DNA of 64,000 bases, taken from the NCBI RefSeq assembly GCF_037392515.1, contig NC_090290.1, positions 39,765,753-39,829,752 of the forward strand, given 5' to 3'. Below the pieces are notes generated by a model. The model worked only from the letters and a program-made list of their open reading frames with translations, was not told where the DNA came from and made no database searches. Source of the DNA: Haliotis asinina (taxonomy: Eukaryota > Mollusca > Gastropoda > Lepetellida > Haliotidae). Positions 42,081-54,420 of the stretch are shown piece after piece (the stretch's first letter is position 1; each line of letters begins with the position of its first letter). Made by a program: the position numbers and the translations under genes.

Positions 42081-44857
42081 TTTATTCCAATAATATTGTA
42101 CAGTGGAACTGCAGAGGATTGAGGACTAATCTGCATACATTACAGCTAATAGTCCAAGACTTTACACCTTCAGCGTTATGTCTCCAAGAGACATATTTAA
42201 AACAAACAGATACATTTGACCTTCGTCATTTTAATGCATATCATTGTTATTCACCTCCGGGTGATAGAGCCACTGGCGGATCATCCATTCTAATCAAACA
42301 AAACGTTATTCAAAGCCCTGTTCCACTTATTACTAATATGCAGGCTGTTGCAGTGAGAATTACTTTACATGTAGCGTTTACGCTATGCTCTCTCTATATT
42401 TCGCCGTCTTCAACGTTTGCGAAAACTGATCTTCAAGCTCTATATGACCAACTCCCGAAGCCCTGTATTATAATGGGAGATTTAAATGGACACAACCCAC
42501 TCTGGGGTAGTGTAACTACAAACACTAAAGGTAAGTTGTTGGAGGACTTTTGTTCTGACAATGATTTATGTATTTATAATGATGGTTCCAACACATACTT
42601 GCACCCTGGGACAGGGACCTATTCTGCTCTTGATTTGTCACTTACAAATTCAGAACTACTAAATGAATTCGAATGGTCAGTCCACGATGACCTCTGTGGA
42701 AGTGACCATTTTCCTACTATACTAAAATCTGTAACTGCATCTGATGTTCCTCCATCATCAAGGCGGAATTTTAAAAAGGCTAACTGGGCTTTATATGAAA
42801 CCCTGTGTTCTGAAAAACTTAAACCTGAACGTTTTATTGACGTTCCTGATGCTATCAAATGCTTTTCCGATCACCTGAACTCCATAGCTGATGAGTGTAT
42901 ACCAAATTCCTCTGCAGTTCCACACATAAGAAAACCATGGTTCAACGATGAGTGCAAACAAGCTAGGAAGGCAAGGAAAAAGGCAGAACATTATTTCCGT
43001 CGCCATCCCATGGTGCATAATTTAAATAAATTCTAAATTTTAAATGCTAAAGCACGGCGTACTTTTAAACAGAACAAACGCCAATCTTGGCAAAATTATG
43101 TATCTAAAATAAATTCTCGGACACCTATGTCCAAGGTATGGAACATGGTCCAGAAAATCAAAGGTAAAGGTACTAAATCTACTGTCCATCATCTTAAACA
43201 TGGAGGTCAATTGCTTACTGATAAATCAGATATTGCAAATAAACTGGGTGAAACCCTTGCTAAACATTCTTCCTCTTCTAATTATGTACCAAAATTCCAG
43301 CAATATCAAAAACAAGAAGAAAAGAAAACTATTAATTTGAATTCTGATAATGGGGAAGATTATAATGAAACTTTTTCTATTCATGAACTGCATACTGCTC
43401 TTGATCAAGCTCATGACACTGCTACTGGAGCTGATAACATACATTATCAACTCCTGAAGCACTTACCGGAATCCTGCCTAGAAACTCTTCTCAATATGTT
43501 TGATGATATTTGGACATCGGGTAAATTTCCTCCGTCATGGCGTGACGCCATAGTAGTACCAATACCTAAACCTGGACGTGATCATACGGATCCGTATGAC
43601 TAGCTGTGTTTGCAAGACCATGGAACGCATGATAAATAATCTTCTAGTTTGGTACTTGGAAACAAATAACCTTATCACAGATATACAATGTGGTTTCCGT
43701 AAAAACAGAAGTACAGTCGATCAGTTAGTGCGTTTAGAATCATTTGTGAAAAACGCACTAATTAATAAACAACACGCCGTGTCTATCTTTTTTGATCTTG
43801 AAAAAGCATATAACACAACCTGGAAACATGGTATTTTGAGGGATTTACATGACTTTGGTTTGCGAGGTCGTTTGCCTCAATTTATTGCCAACTTTTTAAA
43901 TGACAGACAATTCCAGGTCCGTGTGGGTTCTACCCTGTCTGATCATTACAATCAGGATCAGGGTGTTCCACAAGGCAGTATTTTGTCTGTCACACTTTTT
44001 AGCATAAAGATAAATAGTTTATCAAAAGTTTTAAACGATTCAATTGATGGAATCGATCCTTATTTACAGATGGGTCCAAGGACGGTGGTGCAGTTGCTTG
44101 CGCTACTATCATTGGATCCAGAACAGTATCTTCTAGATTACCAGATAATAGTTCTATTTTTACAGCTGAAGCTAACGCCATATTAACAGCCCTTAAATAT
44201 ATCCAAAGACATCCTAAACATAAACAGTACATAATCTATTCAGACTCTCTTTCTTGCCATCAGGCTATTAAAAATATTTCTTGTAAACATCCACTTTTAA
44301 TTGAAATTATTGAACTGTATAATACTCTTGCTACTGGCCAATACGACATCGTCTTTTGTTGGTTACCCAGTCACGTAGGTATTTCTGGGAATGTGATGGC
44401 TGATCTTGCTGCCAAGGCAGCACTCAACAAATCTGTGACACCACTTTTTCTTCCATATTCAGATTACAAAGCTTGCATTAGAACGTATACCCGTGATCTG
44501 ATGCAGAAGAAGTGGGACACTCAAGTAGGTATCAATAAATTACATGAAATAAAACCGTATATTGGCTACACCTACTTGGGTTGTCAGTCCAGATTTGAGG
44601 AGGTCATCATGCGACGATGTCGTATTGGCCACACAAGATATACACATAAATATTTGCTTAAAGGTGATGATCCTCTGTTTTGTATCCCTTGTGATGGAAG
44701 AATCACAGTCAAGCATATCCTGCTTGACTGTGTAGAGTATTCCATCACAAGGGATCAGTATTTTAATTCACGAACTCTGAAGGATCTTTTTAATAACACA
44801 AGCTCTCATTTAATCATTGCATTTTTAAAAGAATTAGATTTATTGACAGAATTGTAA
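42077..44857 (+). pseudogene. LINE copy 2 ORF2, disrupted
   Basis: The endonuclease is largely intact (CLQET, GDLNGHNPLW, GSDHF). An AAA-to-TAA change stops the frame near 43036. A ~25-bp deletion near 43597 removes the RT segment around NYRPISLT. At 44051 about 883 bp (relative to copy 3), including the FVDD box and the thumb, are replaced by a 6-bp filler (atcgat). The RNase H end and C-terminal zinc motif remain, open from 44393. Confidence 0.88.
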
Positions 44858-45399
44858 ATAGATAAATATTTTATTATTGGAAGTTTAAATTGGTAACTGT
44901 GCTTGTTAGTGGCTGTATTCTCAAAGGGGGTTGAAGTACTGTAAAACTATTGTCCCCCTGAGAGGGTACACAGACATTCAACGTAAATTGAAACTTTCCA
45001 CGTTTTTAATCGTAGCATAAGTGTCTTTTTATTTGCATGGCTAGATGTTCCCAAATTGCTGATGGCTGAGGGGATGATGTAAATCCAGCTAGGGTCCATG
45101 CAGGTACCAAAGGTAATGTAAGTCCCCATGGTCCCTAGTATGGTGATCTTCTTTCAGTTGTTAGCAATCTATAGCCCATTTTTATCTTGTATTGTCCTCT
45201 ATAGATAAATTGTTTTAGGTAAAGTTACTAATTTTATATTTTCATCTGTGATATTCTAGTTGTTTTACTGTCCTTCGTTGACAGGTTTTATAATAGACAT
45301 ATATTTCATTTCAGTATTAAATGTTCTCGTCACGATATGGCTGAGATATTGCCGATGTGACGTAAAATTTTAACTCACTCACTCACTCTTTTACTCTTT

Positions 45400-46089
45400 A
45401 CAAAAGTGCAATTTCTGTTTTGTACAAGGATTCCTTCATATCTACCTGTTTGAACTTTTCTTGGGGCCAAACCACACCTCAGTTTGGCAAGCGCACACCT
45501 GTAACCTACTGGCAGATTCCATAAAACAGTTTTCCGTTCTATAATCTTGTTGTTTTGGGGGGCTTTTTTAAACTTATAAACTCTAAGGTTGTTAAGACTA
45601 CTTTGTCCTCTACCTTATTTGACTTAGAATTCAAATTTACAACAAAGTGTTTCGTGCAGACATTTTGTACAAAATCGCATACACACGATTTGCAATATTA
45701 TATTTGGAATGTATAACAGATAACCTAAACCAGTATGAACTTCTTTCGTATCCTTGGATTCCTGTTTATACATCTTCCTACCCAAATGGAAACGTTCTTA
45801 TTTATATGACTTGTTATATTTTTCAGTCGTGACTTGATACACCTTTCCATTGTCTGACAAAAGGTGGAATCCAACCCTCATCCCCCTCGATTACAACATT
45901 GCAAAAATACATGCATAACAGAACCCTCGTAACACGTACTTATTTAACTCGCTTCAATTCATTTAAAACTGATAACATTAGAGATGGTTCTGACAAAAAA
46001 TGTCTTTTACAGAGGACTTTCACTGAAGTTAATGTATTAGAAATCCACCCAAATACATCACAATGTCCAAAACGAAGGAACTAAAGATG
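45400..46089. other. No recognised gene
   Basis: Short open frames (45647-45832, 45899-46084) that may be the upstream, unrecognisable part of the L2-like remnant that follows. Confidence 0.4.
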
Positions 46090-47215
46090 TGATTCTGAAA
46101 TGATAAAAACCCACACAATCATCCTCAAATGTCTGTTGAAAGCCACTATAGACAATGTTGCGGTTCCGCTCTTGAACACATCACATAAGTATGGTCTTGT
46201 CCCTGAAACTTCAAAAGTGGCTGCAGTGACTGCATTGCGAAAAAAATGTCAAGCCTCGATCGGGATGAACTTTAAGAAACTACAGTTCAGTGTCAAAACT
46301 GTCCTTTATTTTAGACATTAGAAATTATTGTATATCGGTGTCTCCGCTGTCATCTCAATTCAAAGTGATCTACTCAAACATTTTCAGTCTGCATATATCC
46401 GTCGCCAGAGTACCGGGAAAACACCTGTCACAGTTGACAATGACATTATGAAATCTATGGATCAGAAACAATTACACTGTTTATTCGTCTGGATCAATCC
46501 GTGACCCTTGATACAATCGACAATGTTGTTTTGTTCAAGAGATTGGAATCTCCGGCACTGCTCTTGCATGGATTAAGTGTACTACATCGGGGTCGGTGAA
46601 CTCAACGTCAACTTCTCTCACAGTTGGAGTGCGTCAAGGTTCAGTACTGGTGCCTCTCTTTTTTAGCATCTACGTCCTGCCAATTGGAGACATTGTGAAG
46701 AGCCATTGTCTTCGTTTCCACCACTCTGCTGACGATAACCAGCTGTGTGTAGCCACTGAACCATCTTAGGCACACAGAGGTGTCCACCCAATCGAAACCT
46801 GCCAAGCTCAGATCGGAACACGGTTGACATTTAACAGTCTCTGAATAAATGTCAGCAAAACATAATTTTGTACTCTGGAATAACATCAGCAGCTGCAGAA
46901 AGTCTCATCATTACTCACTGCCAGAAGCCGTGGACTCACTTTCGGACAGCCACGTCCATGAAGGAACGCGTTGATCAATCGTGATCAATTTTTTTTCCAA
47001 ATGCACAACATCGATCACAATACATTACCTTCTCAAAACACAAACAAACTCTTGTTGCAAAGTTTTATTACACCAGAGCATCATTACTATAATGCAATCT
47101 GCTTCAATATCTCAGCATCTCTGCTATCTAAACTTCTCAGAACTAAAACCTCTCCAGCACGCCTCAATATTCAAGATGTGAGTGAACAATATTACTCATT
47201 TACATGCACTTGACC
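46090..47215 (+). pseudogene. L2/CR1-like LINE reverse-transcriptase remnant
   Basis: In several frames: 'VPLLNTSHKYGLVPETSKVA', 'LLKHFQSAYIRRQSTGKTP', 'VTVDNDIMKSMDQKQL', 'GVRQGSVLVPLFFSIYVLPI', HHSADDNQL (the degraded YADD box) and 'KLLLQSFITPEHHYYNAICF'. This is the signature order of L2/CR1 RTs (AYRxxHSTET..., VPQGSVLGPLLFSIY, YADDTQLY, SRLDYCNALL). Stops and frameshifts throughout; an old copy. Confidence 0.85.
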
Positions 47216-47277
47216 TGTCTGTGATGATGACAATGATGTTTTATATCTAATACAACAGACTTTTTATGTTTTTTTTT

Positions 47278-47392
47278 TTAGCAACATTCCGGTATTATCA
47301 TGGAGGACTCACACATTGTACCATGTGGGTATCGAACCTCGGTCTTCGGTGTGATGAGCGAACGCTTTAACCACTAAACTATTACCGCCCCA
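47278..47392 (-). repeat. SINE B copy
   Basis: Minus-strand SINE B with 'tagtggttaaagcgttcgct' head and box-B-like 'gaggttcgatacc'; the tail is worn and follows a T run. Confidence 0.75.
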
Positions 47393-48107
47393 TTACTCTT
47401 AAAGACATGTCTCTATCCTCAAGTCTTCCAAACTATCCATCTACTTGTTTTGTAAAAATAATGTGTTTAACCTTGTACAGTACAAGTGCGCTACAGAAAT
47501 ACATCATGATAAATGCCAGTATCATATTTGCAGAAGGTCATGCGTCTGGTCAATATCTTCCTCAGATTTTCGTCTCGGAATATAGTATCTTCAAAACCTG
47601 TTGGATATAACTGTTAGCCTCACTAAGAATCTTTATCAGCACGGTGATCTACTGTCGATTCTCCTCAGTTTGTTCTACAATCAATAGTAAAACATATTAT
47701 GTGTATATAAACAGTGAGCCAAAATCAATCCAAGCATGCCTTCTCGTGGTTAAGAGAGTGAACTCGAATTCCATTCTCAGCTTCCTGGGGATAAATATGC
47801 CTCAGGTTAAACTGATATTACCTAAGAAGTTTAACGTTTCACGTTTATGGCCTACCTGTTTGCTGTGTGAAACGAGGTCAGCTTGGGGCTAGACCGAAAT
47901 TTTCCATACATTCGGTATTTGAACTAGGCACTAAAACAAAAGAAAACGTATGTTATGTAAGCAACTATATATTTATCCGTTATTGTGACATCAGTGATTG
48001 GATATGCATTGGATATGCCTGATATAAGTGGATATGACTGCTGGGGTGTATCCATGTACGTACTCCCAGGACCTTAGAGTAATTCAGAAAACAACACGCG
48101 TACGGGC
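47393..48107. other. No recognised gene
   Basis: Open frames at 47407-47610 and 47644-47892 without domains or splice context. No repeat recognised. Confidence 0.4.
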
Positions 48108-48215
48108 CTAGTGGTTCGATTTCCTCGCATGAGTACAATGTGTGAAGTCCATTACTGTTGACCTCTGCCGTGATTCTTGCTGGAATATTCATAGGAGCGT
48201 CGTAAATCTTCCCTT
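48108..48215 (+). repeat. SINE B copy, partial
   Basis: 'gcctagtggttcgatttcct' through 'ttgctggaatattcatagga'; head shortened and tail degraded. Confidence 0.6.
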
Positions 48216-48411
48216 TCACAGATAACAATACAGGTCCGCCTGCACTCGTTGCCAAGGCCAAATGGACCGGATATTAATCTCGGTGTTTGATGGCTGCCAA
48301 TACGGCGTGAAAATCCGGGTTGGAATTGAGAGTTTGATGGATAGAAAGGAATGTAAGGTGCGTGCATGTGTCACAACAGTCCCTAATGTGTATATTCAAG
48401 CAGCAAATAAA

Positions 48412-48476
48412 AGTAATAATAATAATCATCATCATCATCGGCAGCGGCAGCAGCAGCAGCAGCATCGTCGTCGTAT
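48412..48476. repeat. Compound trinucleotide microsatellite
   Basis: (AAT)n, (CAT)n, (CGG/CAG)n and (CGT)n run one after another within 65 bases. Frames across it (poly-Asn, His, Gln) are artefacts. Confidence 0.9.
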
Positions 48477-48487
48477 TAATCTTCAAC

Positions 48488-48690
48488 CACTCATGCTTGT
48501 CGCAAGACTTCACTGACGGGATCGAGTGGTCAGGTTCACTGACTTAAATGACACATCTCATCTTATCACAGTTGTATAGACTAACGTTCATGCTGTTGAT
48601 CCCTGGTCCAATTCCGATTATTTTCAGTCCGCCGCCATATATCTGGAGTGTTGCGGCGTAAACCTACACTCATCCACTCACTCTCTCGTG
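48488..48690 (+). repeat. SINE A copy, 5'-truncated
   Basis: From 'catgcttgtcgcaagact' to 'cactcatccactcactctc'. The conserved 'ccgccgccatatatctggag' segment precedes the tail. Confidence 0.75.
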
Positions 48691-48787
48691 ATATCATTCA
48701 CCTGTCTGTCTACAGAGAGCTGGAACATTGGGCATTGTCACCTTTGGGCAGTTGAGTGGGTAAAACAACATAGTTCAGTATCTTGTT

Positions 48788-48895
48788 TTCCGCCGCACTC
48801 ACCAATATTCCAGCTTCGTGGCAGCAGTGTCTTAATAATGGAGTCTGGACCAAAATATCCAGTAATCAGCAGCGAGATGATCAGTGGGATTATGC
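48788..48895 (-). repeat. SINE A 3' half
   Basis: Minus-strand copy covering tail and central part ('ccgcactcaccaatattcca' to 'atcagcagcgagatgatc'). Confidence 0.65.
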
Positions 48896-49023
48896 AAGTG
48901 AGATACAATGATATGACTTTGTGTTAGTCGCCTTGAGTCTAACAAACGAGAAAGAAGGAAACTTATTCATTCCTGCTAATTACACAATATAATTGCTATC
49001 TGCATTCACACAGAGCGCACGAC

Positions 49024-49185
49024 GGTGGGTTAGTGTGGTTAGACCTAGTGGTCCCTCACACCGAAGACCTGGGTTCCATTCCCCACATGGTTGGAAGTGT
49101 GAAACCCATTTCCGGTGTACCCCGCCGTGATATTACTTGAATATCGCTAAAAGCAGCGTAAAACAAACCCCCTCTCTCACTTACT
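49024..49185 (+). repeat. SINE B copy
   Basis: Full-length plus-strand copy with box-B-like 'ctgggttccattcc', the 'aatatcgctaaaagcagcgt' segment and a CTCT-type tail. Confidence 0.8.
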
Positions 49186-49689
49186 TACTAATTTAGAGCA
49201 CTTTATAAATCTTCGGCTTTGTGATAGGAGTTTTGACAAGGTAAATACAGGATTCAAAACCCACTGGATGGAACAACGCCCAAGGGAAGCAACTGTGTGC
49301 AAGGAATTGACGTTGATCTCAACATTCTAAGACTTTCAATTCATTCCATTCTACAATTCTGGAATGTAGCAAATATACAAAAAGTAGTCATTGTTTCCAT
49401 GGACAATACAAATTGTAACAAACTAACTCCTGCTTAATTCATGGCATTAAATGTAATATTAATGTACGTATTGATTAGAATGTTTCGGCATGGAAACGGT
49501 CAGCATTGGAACTTGGAACGCAAGTGACCTACTGTCCTTTGCGACACCATTTATCAAGAAAAATGGTCTCGTCACCATGGAGATACCGCTGATGTGCTGT
49601 AAACACTACACTCGCTAGTCAGGTGTTTCATCGTTTTAATTTATACTTTAGTCCCAGGTGTATACTTGTACTTGTACAATTGTACTTAC

Positions 49690-49881
49690 AATGTGATTGC
49701 CAGCCTGGAATCTCAGAGTCAGCATTGACTTTCCACTCCAAAGGGAGTTTAGAATAAAATCGACTCCACACTCATCTTTGAATGTGCCCATGTGCCGTGT
49801 GGAAATGCATGCTAGTATAAACTGAGGGGCTAAAGAAACGTTACCTCTTTGGAATTGAAATCCAGATTCGGCTGCACTCAT
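49690..49881 (-). CDS. Possible first exon of an unrecognised gene
   Basis: ATG followed by 64 codons ending in a consensus GTAAGT donor in phase 0. Includes 'FILACISTRHMGTFKDECG' and 'SLWSGKSMLTLRFQAG'. No family recognised; the only support is the open frame plus a strong donor. Confidence 0.3.
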
Positions 49882-50146
49882 CTTTACAACAATGGTTTTA
49901 GTTTCACTTGGTAAAAAGGCATGCAGTGCTTTTCACCATTTTATCCAAATATGGTCTGTATGTTCTTCATGCAGAGTGAAAGAACTAACTGACACAGGTA
50001 CAAAACGGATTGTCAAACATACATTCTACAGCAAAAACACTAAAAGACTGGCTCGATTAACTTTATGACAAAGTGAAAGAGCGATCGAAACCATCGAAAT
50101 GGAAGCCTCCCAGACCCACGGTGCAAGAACGCGTGGTTTTCACCAA

Positions 50147-50275
50147 ACGATACCGTCATCACACGTTACCGTCATCACACGTTACCGTCACCACACGATA
50201 CCGTCACCACACGTTACCGTCACCACACGATACCGTCATCACACGTTACCGTCACCACACGATACCGTCAGACAG
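50147..50275. repeat. 16-bp minisatellite
   Basis: About eight copies of taccgtcaYcacacgW, strictly 16 bp, with two variable positions mixed along the array. Confidence 0.9.
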
Positions 50276-50317
50276 AACTGTCACAATGCCCAAAGGGGAC
50301 CAGTATCTCCATTTAGC

Positions 50318-50361
50318 AGGGGTATTGTTGAGCGCGGCGTAAAACTAAACTCGCTCACTCC
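50318..50361 (+). repeat. SINE tail fragment
   Basis: 'gtattgttgagcgcggcgta' followed by aaactaaactcgctcactc: the common 3' tail without any head, immediately after the 16-bp array. Confidence 0.6.
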
Positions 50362-50723
50362 AAGCCTTCAAGTTTCAAACGAGTGGTGGTTTTAACATGT
50401 CACATCTTAAAATATAAATGACAACGAATTTCCTAAATACAGCATATAAATGAACATATGTTAAGCATTAAAAATACATTTTCAATAATTCAAAATGTGA
50501 GCGTGTGAAATGTCAGAATACTTAAAGATCAGACACGAACCTCAACCATGCAGTTTTTGAATTATTCCTATTTAATTTGCGAATAAATACATTTAAAATA
50601 AATTAATTCTGTCAAACCATGTAAAACAACAACGTCAACTGTCACAAACAGAAAGAAATGAATTTTTGAACACCATGACGCGAATTAAATTATATTTTCA
50701 TGATCTATAAATATAAGCGTAAA
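50362..50723. other. AT-rich flank with a TATA-like element
   Basis: A TATAAATA motif lies at 50706-50713, close to the signal-peptide-like exon that follows. No other feature. Confidence 0.4.
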
Positions 50724-50849
50724 ATGACAGTTATTTTTCCGAGCCACAGAGCGCCATGGGGCCTCCATGTAATGGCGTTCTTCGCGTTCATCTTCATGGG
50801 TTGGGAGTGTTTTATGACTGAAGAACACCTATGGCTCCAACAACGACAG
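50724..50849 (+). CDS. Possible first coding exon with signal peptide, unrecognised gene
   Basis: Forty-two codons ending at a gtgaga donor in phase 0. A hydrophobic segment FFAFIFMGWECFMT resembles LLFMSWFCFVT of the exon at 61010 (shared FMxWxCFxT). Because the TATA-like motif is only about 15 bases upstream of this ATG, the in-frame ATG at 50772 (MAFFAF...) may be the real start. The next exon was not found. Confidence 0.4.
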
Positions 50850-51054
50850 GTGAGAGTTCTCTGCGAATGGAATTGTTATAGCAGTTTACATTATATCATT
50901 GTTTTATTTCTACATTGAGATGCTGGAACACGAACGTATAGAATATTCAATAATAACATTTAATATTAATTTAGTTATATACTTGCTGTGAGGGCATGCG
51001 ATTGTTCCTGAGTCGAGTTAAAGCTCATAACAGTGCGTTATAATATCCCTGTAA

Positions 51055-51308
51055 GACCCGTGAAGGTCCCGGAGTAGAATAGGCCTTCAGCAACCCATGC
51101 TTGCCATAAAAGGTGACTATGTTTGTCGTAAGAGGCGACTAATGGGATCGGGTGGTCAGGCTTGCTGATTTGGTTGATACATGTCATCGGTTCCCAAATG
51201 TAATGATCACTGGATTGTCTGGCCCAGACTCGATTATTTACAGACCGCCGCCATATAGCTGTAATATTGCTGAGTGAGACGTAAAACTAAACTCACTCAC
51301 TCACTCAC
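51055..51308 (+). repeat. SINE A copy, full length, good condition
   Basis: Runs from 'gacccgtgaaggtcccggag' to a tail of five ACTC units. 'tatccctg' occurs on both sides (about 51045 and 51308), a likely target-site duplication. One of the best-preserved copies in the window. Confidence 0.88.
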
Positions 51309-51655
51309 TATCCCTGAATGTACATGATGTGTATTTGCCGTAATGGATTTGTATCTTTCATTGATACTGCGCATATCTCTTTACATAAATTTGATTTGGG
51401 CATTGTGCCGCTTCCGAGAAGTGGCGTAATAGCAGTAAATGTTAATTACTTGCTAGTTACTCACCAACTTCTTAAATGCTCATCATACCGTGGAGTCATA
51501 GATTGGTGAAATCACATGTTAAGTGTTTTTATGAGTTTCTAAAAATCACCCTGAAATCCGGCATCTCTGTAAACCGACATTTTATACCGGTCCCGAGCAC
51601 GTCGGTTTTGAGGGAGTCCACTGTATAACAAGTCCGCACTTACTCACTATAGTCA

Positions 51656-51915
51656 GTGAGTGAGTTTAGTTTTACGCCACACTCAGAAATGTTCCAGCCA
51701 TATGTGGCGGCGGTCTGTAAATAATCGAGTCTGGACCAGACAATCCAGTGATCAACAGCAGGAGCATCGATCTGCTCAAATGGGACCCGATGACATGTAT
51801 CAACCAAATCAGCGAGTCTGACCACTCGATCCCGTCAGTAGCGTCTTACGACAAGCATAGTCGCCTTTTATGGCAAGCATTGGTTGCTGTTCTACTGTGG
51901 ACCTTCAGGGGCCTA
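51656..51915 (-). repeat. SINE A copy, full length
   Basis: Minus strand, complete from an ACTC tail (gtgagtgag on plus) to the 'accttcaggggcc' head. Confidence 0.85.
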
Positions 51916-52194
51916 GAAACTGTTTTGATTAAATAGGGTTTGGGTAATACCCAACAGAAGTATAATTAGATTACAGGCTACATACAAGCCATAATTAGGC
52001 TAACCAGGGATCGCATCGGTCTTTGAGAAAATCTAAATGACTTAACTTGACTGGATGTATGCCAGACAGTTGCAGGGACATACTCGATAGTGACCTTAGT
52101 GACTTAAACTGAAGACAATGCATCAACGTTGTTATGTTTGACGTGATTAAAATCTGAAATTCTATCCGATCAAATATTTGTGTCTCCCATTACA

Positions 52195-52565
52195 TAGTGG
52201 TTAATTGTCCTCGTAAGAAAGTATGTGTAAATCCCACAGTATTCGTAGTATTTGCATGCATGCTAGACTTGATTGTTATTTGAATTTGTGGCTTAACTCC
52301 TCAAATGTCGCCAGCGGCTGAAGGCATGGTGTAAATCCAGTTAGGGTTCATGCAGGTAGCCAAAGTCATCATGGCCCCTAGTATGGCCATCTTCCTGCAA
52401 CAACTGGCCCCAGACTCCATTTCTACATCGTCGTGTTGATTAGTAATGTTTCTTTGTGATCTTATAGTTATAATACTGTCCACCAAACCCAATATTAAAT
52501 TTCTCGTCACGTTATTGTTGACGTGTTGTCCTTGTGATGAAATTGAAATATCAGCTCTCACTTAC
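52195..52565 (+). mobile_element. 5'-truncated relative of the main LINE (3' UTR only)
   Basis: Matches the LINE 3' UTR in order: 'attgtcctcgtaagaaagta', 'gtaaatccagttagggttca', 'tgcaggtagcc', 'catggcccctagtatggc' and a diverged terminal segment 'ttctcgtcacgttattgttg'. More diverged than the long copies, so older or another subfamily. The UTR stem-loop arms are recognisable. Confidence 0.75.
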
Positions 52566-53145
52566 AATTAAACTTTGGTAATGGCGACTAATGATTTACA
52601 AACAGTTGTTCTTATAGTGACTTCATGATAAATTCACATAAATTCGATCATTTTCATAGTGTACTTAGTCGGTAAGAGTTGTATAGATCAATAATTTTAT
52701 AAACAGATGACAGACGTTTCAAAGTCTGTTGTTTTCAATAACCCAGGCATATACATGCCACTATTCACCAGTGATATTATTGTTAATCATTTCTTTGGGA
52801 CAGTTTTTCTCAAAGTTACAGCTCCGATGTTTACCGCTAATCGATAGATATTTAGTTAACATAAGTTTGTTAGCAAGAACTGTTTGAATTACAAATTACC
52901 ATATTTTTCTGTACTAGAAGACACAGTTGAAATTGCTATCCTTTTTCAGTGATTGGGTTAGATAAGTAGGAATAATTATGCTCTAGGAAACATGTATTTC
53001 CATACATTCAACTTTACTGTGACACTGTAAATTAAAAAACAAACAAACTTGCATACATAGTGACGTACATATCATGTCGTAGACATTTATGGTATTTAGA
53101 TGTAGGTATTGGTAAAAATGTTGATAAATTAGGAACACCACACAG
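52566..53145. other. No recognised feature
   Basis: AT-rich sequence. A 102-codon minus frame (52983-53291) overlaps a SINE and has no domain. Confidence 0.45.
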
Positions 53146-53400
53146 AGTGAGTATGTGCGTGAGTGTGTGAGTTTGGTTTTAGGCCGCACAATATTCCAGC
53201 TATATGGCGGTGGTCTGTAAATAATGGAGTCTGGACCACACAATCCAGTGATCAAGTAGAATAGATCTGTGCAACTGGTATACGATGACATGTGTCAACC
53301 AAGTCAGCGAGCCTGACCACCCGATCCCGTTGGTCGCCTGTTACGTCAAGCATGGGTTACTGAAGATCAGTTCTAACGGGATCTACACGAGTCCACGCCA
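53146..53400 (-). repeat. SINE A copy
   Basis: Minus-strand copy with an intact body ('catgtgtcaaccaagtcagc' region on plus) and a diverged head. Confidence 0.8.
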
Positions 53401-53639
53401 CATACAACATATATCAAGTAGAAATCACCTTTTGTCTTATATGTACGTATATATTCTGTACATGCTTGTGAATCATGATTCCCAAATAGTTATTGTTCTC
53501 ACTGTAAATGTTTCATCTGACATTCCCCATGAAGAGCCTGTGCCAATTCCTGAAGAAGTTGAACATTCTCCCTAGCTCGAACTTGGTGTCCCAAATAGTG
53601 TTGTTGGATGGGGTTCATTGAAGGCGTTTTAACTTTCGT

Positions 53640-53900
53640 TGCTGTTGTTCAACAAATGGGCGGTGAAAGGAGAAAGGTAAAGTCTATCGTCGTCATCCAT
53701 GAATATCGGACGATGGGCATGGGGATGACCATCAGTGATTGCATAACACGACGGTGGCATCCAGTACTACATACTGACCGTTGGGTGTCTCAGGTACCGT
53801 GTCCAATTGAAACCACACGATACGCAACCAAACACTGAGCTACCATCAAAGGGGTAAGCTACTTGGATCATCGCCTGCTGATCTGATTCGATACCCTATG
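53640..53900 (+). pseudogene. Possible Tc1-like transposase helix-turn-helix remnant
   Basis: Translation gives 'EYRTMGMGMTISDCITRRWH' and, in other frames, pieces resembling RWVSRYR, similar to the N-terminal HTH of Tc1/mariner-type transposases. No terminal inverted repeats were found. A second diverged copy lies at 54170-54420. Confidence 0.35.
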
Positions 53901-54169
53901 TGTATGAGGATGTGTATAAGAGGGCGACTTTCATCAGACCAATGAATTCAACAAAGACACACGTGCATTAATCAACATACGTGCATTCCACGTTTTTTGA
54001 CAATAGGATAACTAAAGTAAAGAAAGGTTAATACATGCTGGTGAATATGGTTTGGAAAGTGTATGAAGCATTCTGTTTTTTCCTGCGTCATTTGCTGAAG
54101 ATTAGTCCAGATCTGTTATTTTGGGTTCAGATTGGGACTTTCGGACATAATGATATTTCGAAGGCGTTT

Positions 54170-54420
54170 TGCAAATGACAACCCGAGAACCGTAAGGGCA
54201 AGAGCTGGCACTGATTCATTGATGAGTATCGGACGACAGGCAAAGGGATTACTCTCACTGGTTATAGGACACAACGGTGTTGTCCAGTACTACATCTCGA
54301 TAACGCTGACTGTTGACTGTCTCAGATACCGCAATGGGATCCAAACGAACCCAACCTCGGCAGAAAAGTACCACGTCCCTGTACGCTACAGAGGTGATCG
54401 GTAACGTGTAGAAAACCCAC
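54170..54420 (+). pseudogene. Second Tc1-like HTH remnant
   Basis: Shares 'gtccagtactacat', a 'ctgac(c/t)gttg' block and 'tgtctcag(g/a)taccg' with the segment at 53640-53900. Frameshifted. A short R-K-V-P-R-P...TLQR stretch resembles the Tc1 GRPRxTT region. Confidence 0.35.

Larger units (their letters stand above)
40249..45399 (+). mobile_element. LINE copy 2, same family, full span but broken
   Basis: The element is 40259-45389, flanked by 'tttactcttt' at 40249-40258 and 45390-45399. The 5' end has lost 18 nt between two GTGG repeats, removing P2/P3 of the ribozyme-like structure. ORF1 and ORF2 both carry stops and frameshifts, and about 880 bp of RT are deleted. The 3' UTR hairpins and ACTC tail are preserved. 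Closer to copy 3 than to copy 1. Confidence 0.92.

Noticed and set aside
53170-53400. Short coding frames such as 53285-53575 and 52983-53291
   Set aside because: They overlap SINE A sequence, as do similar frames at 12897-13175, 18612-18872, 28092-28415 and 30557-30806.
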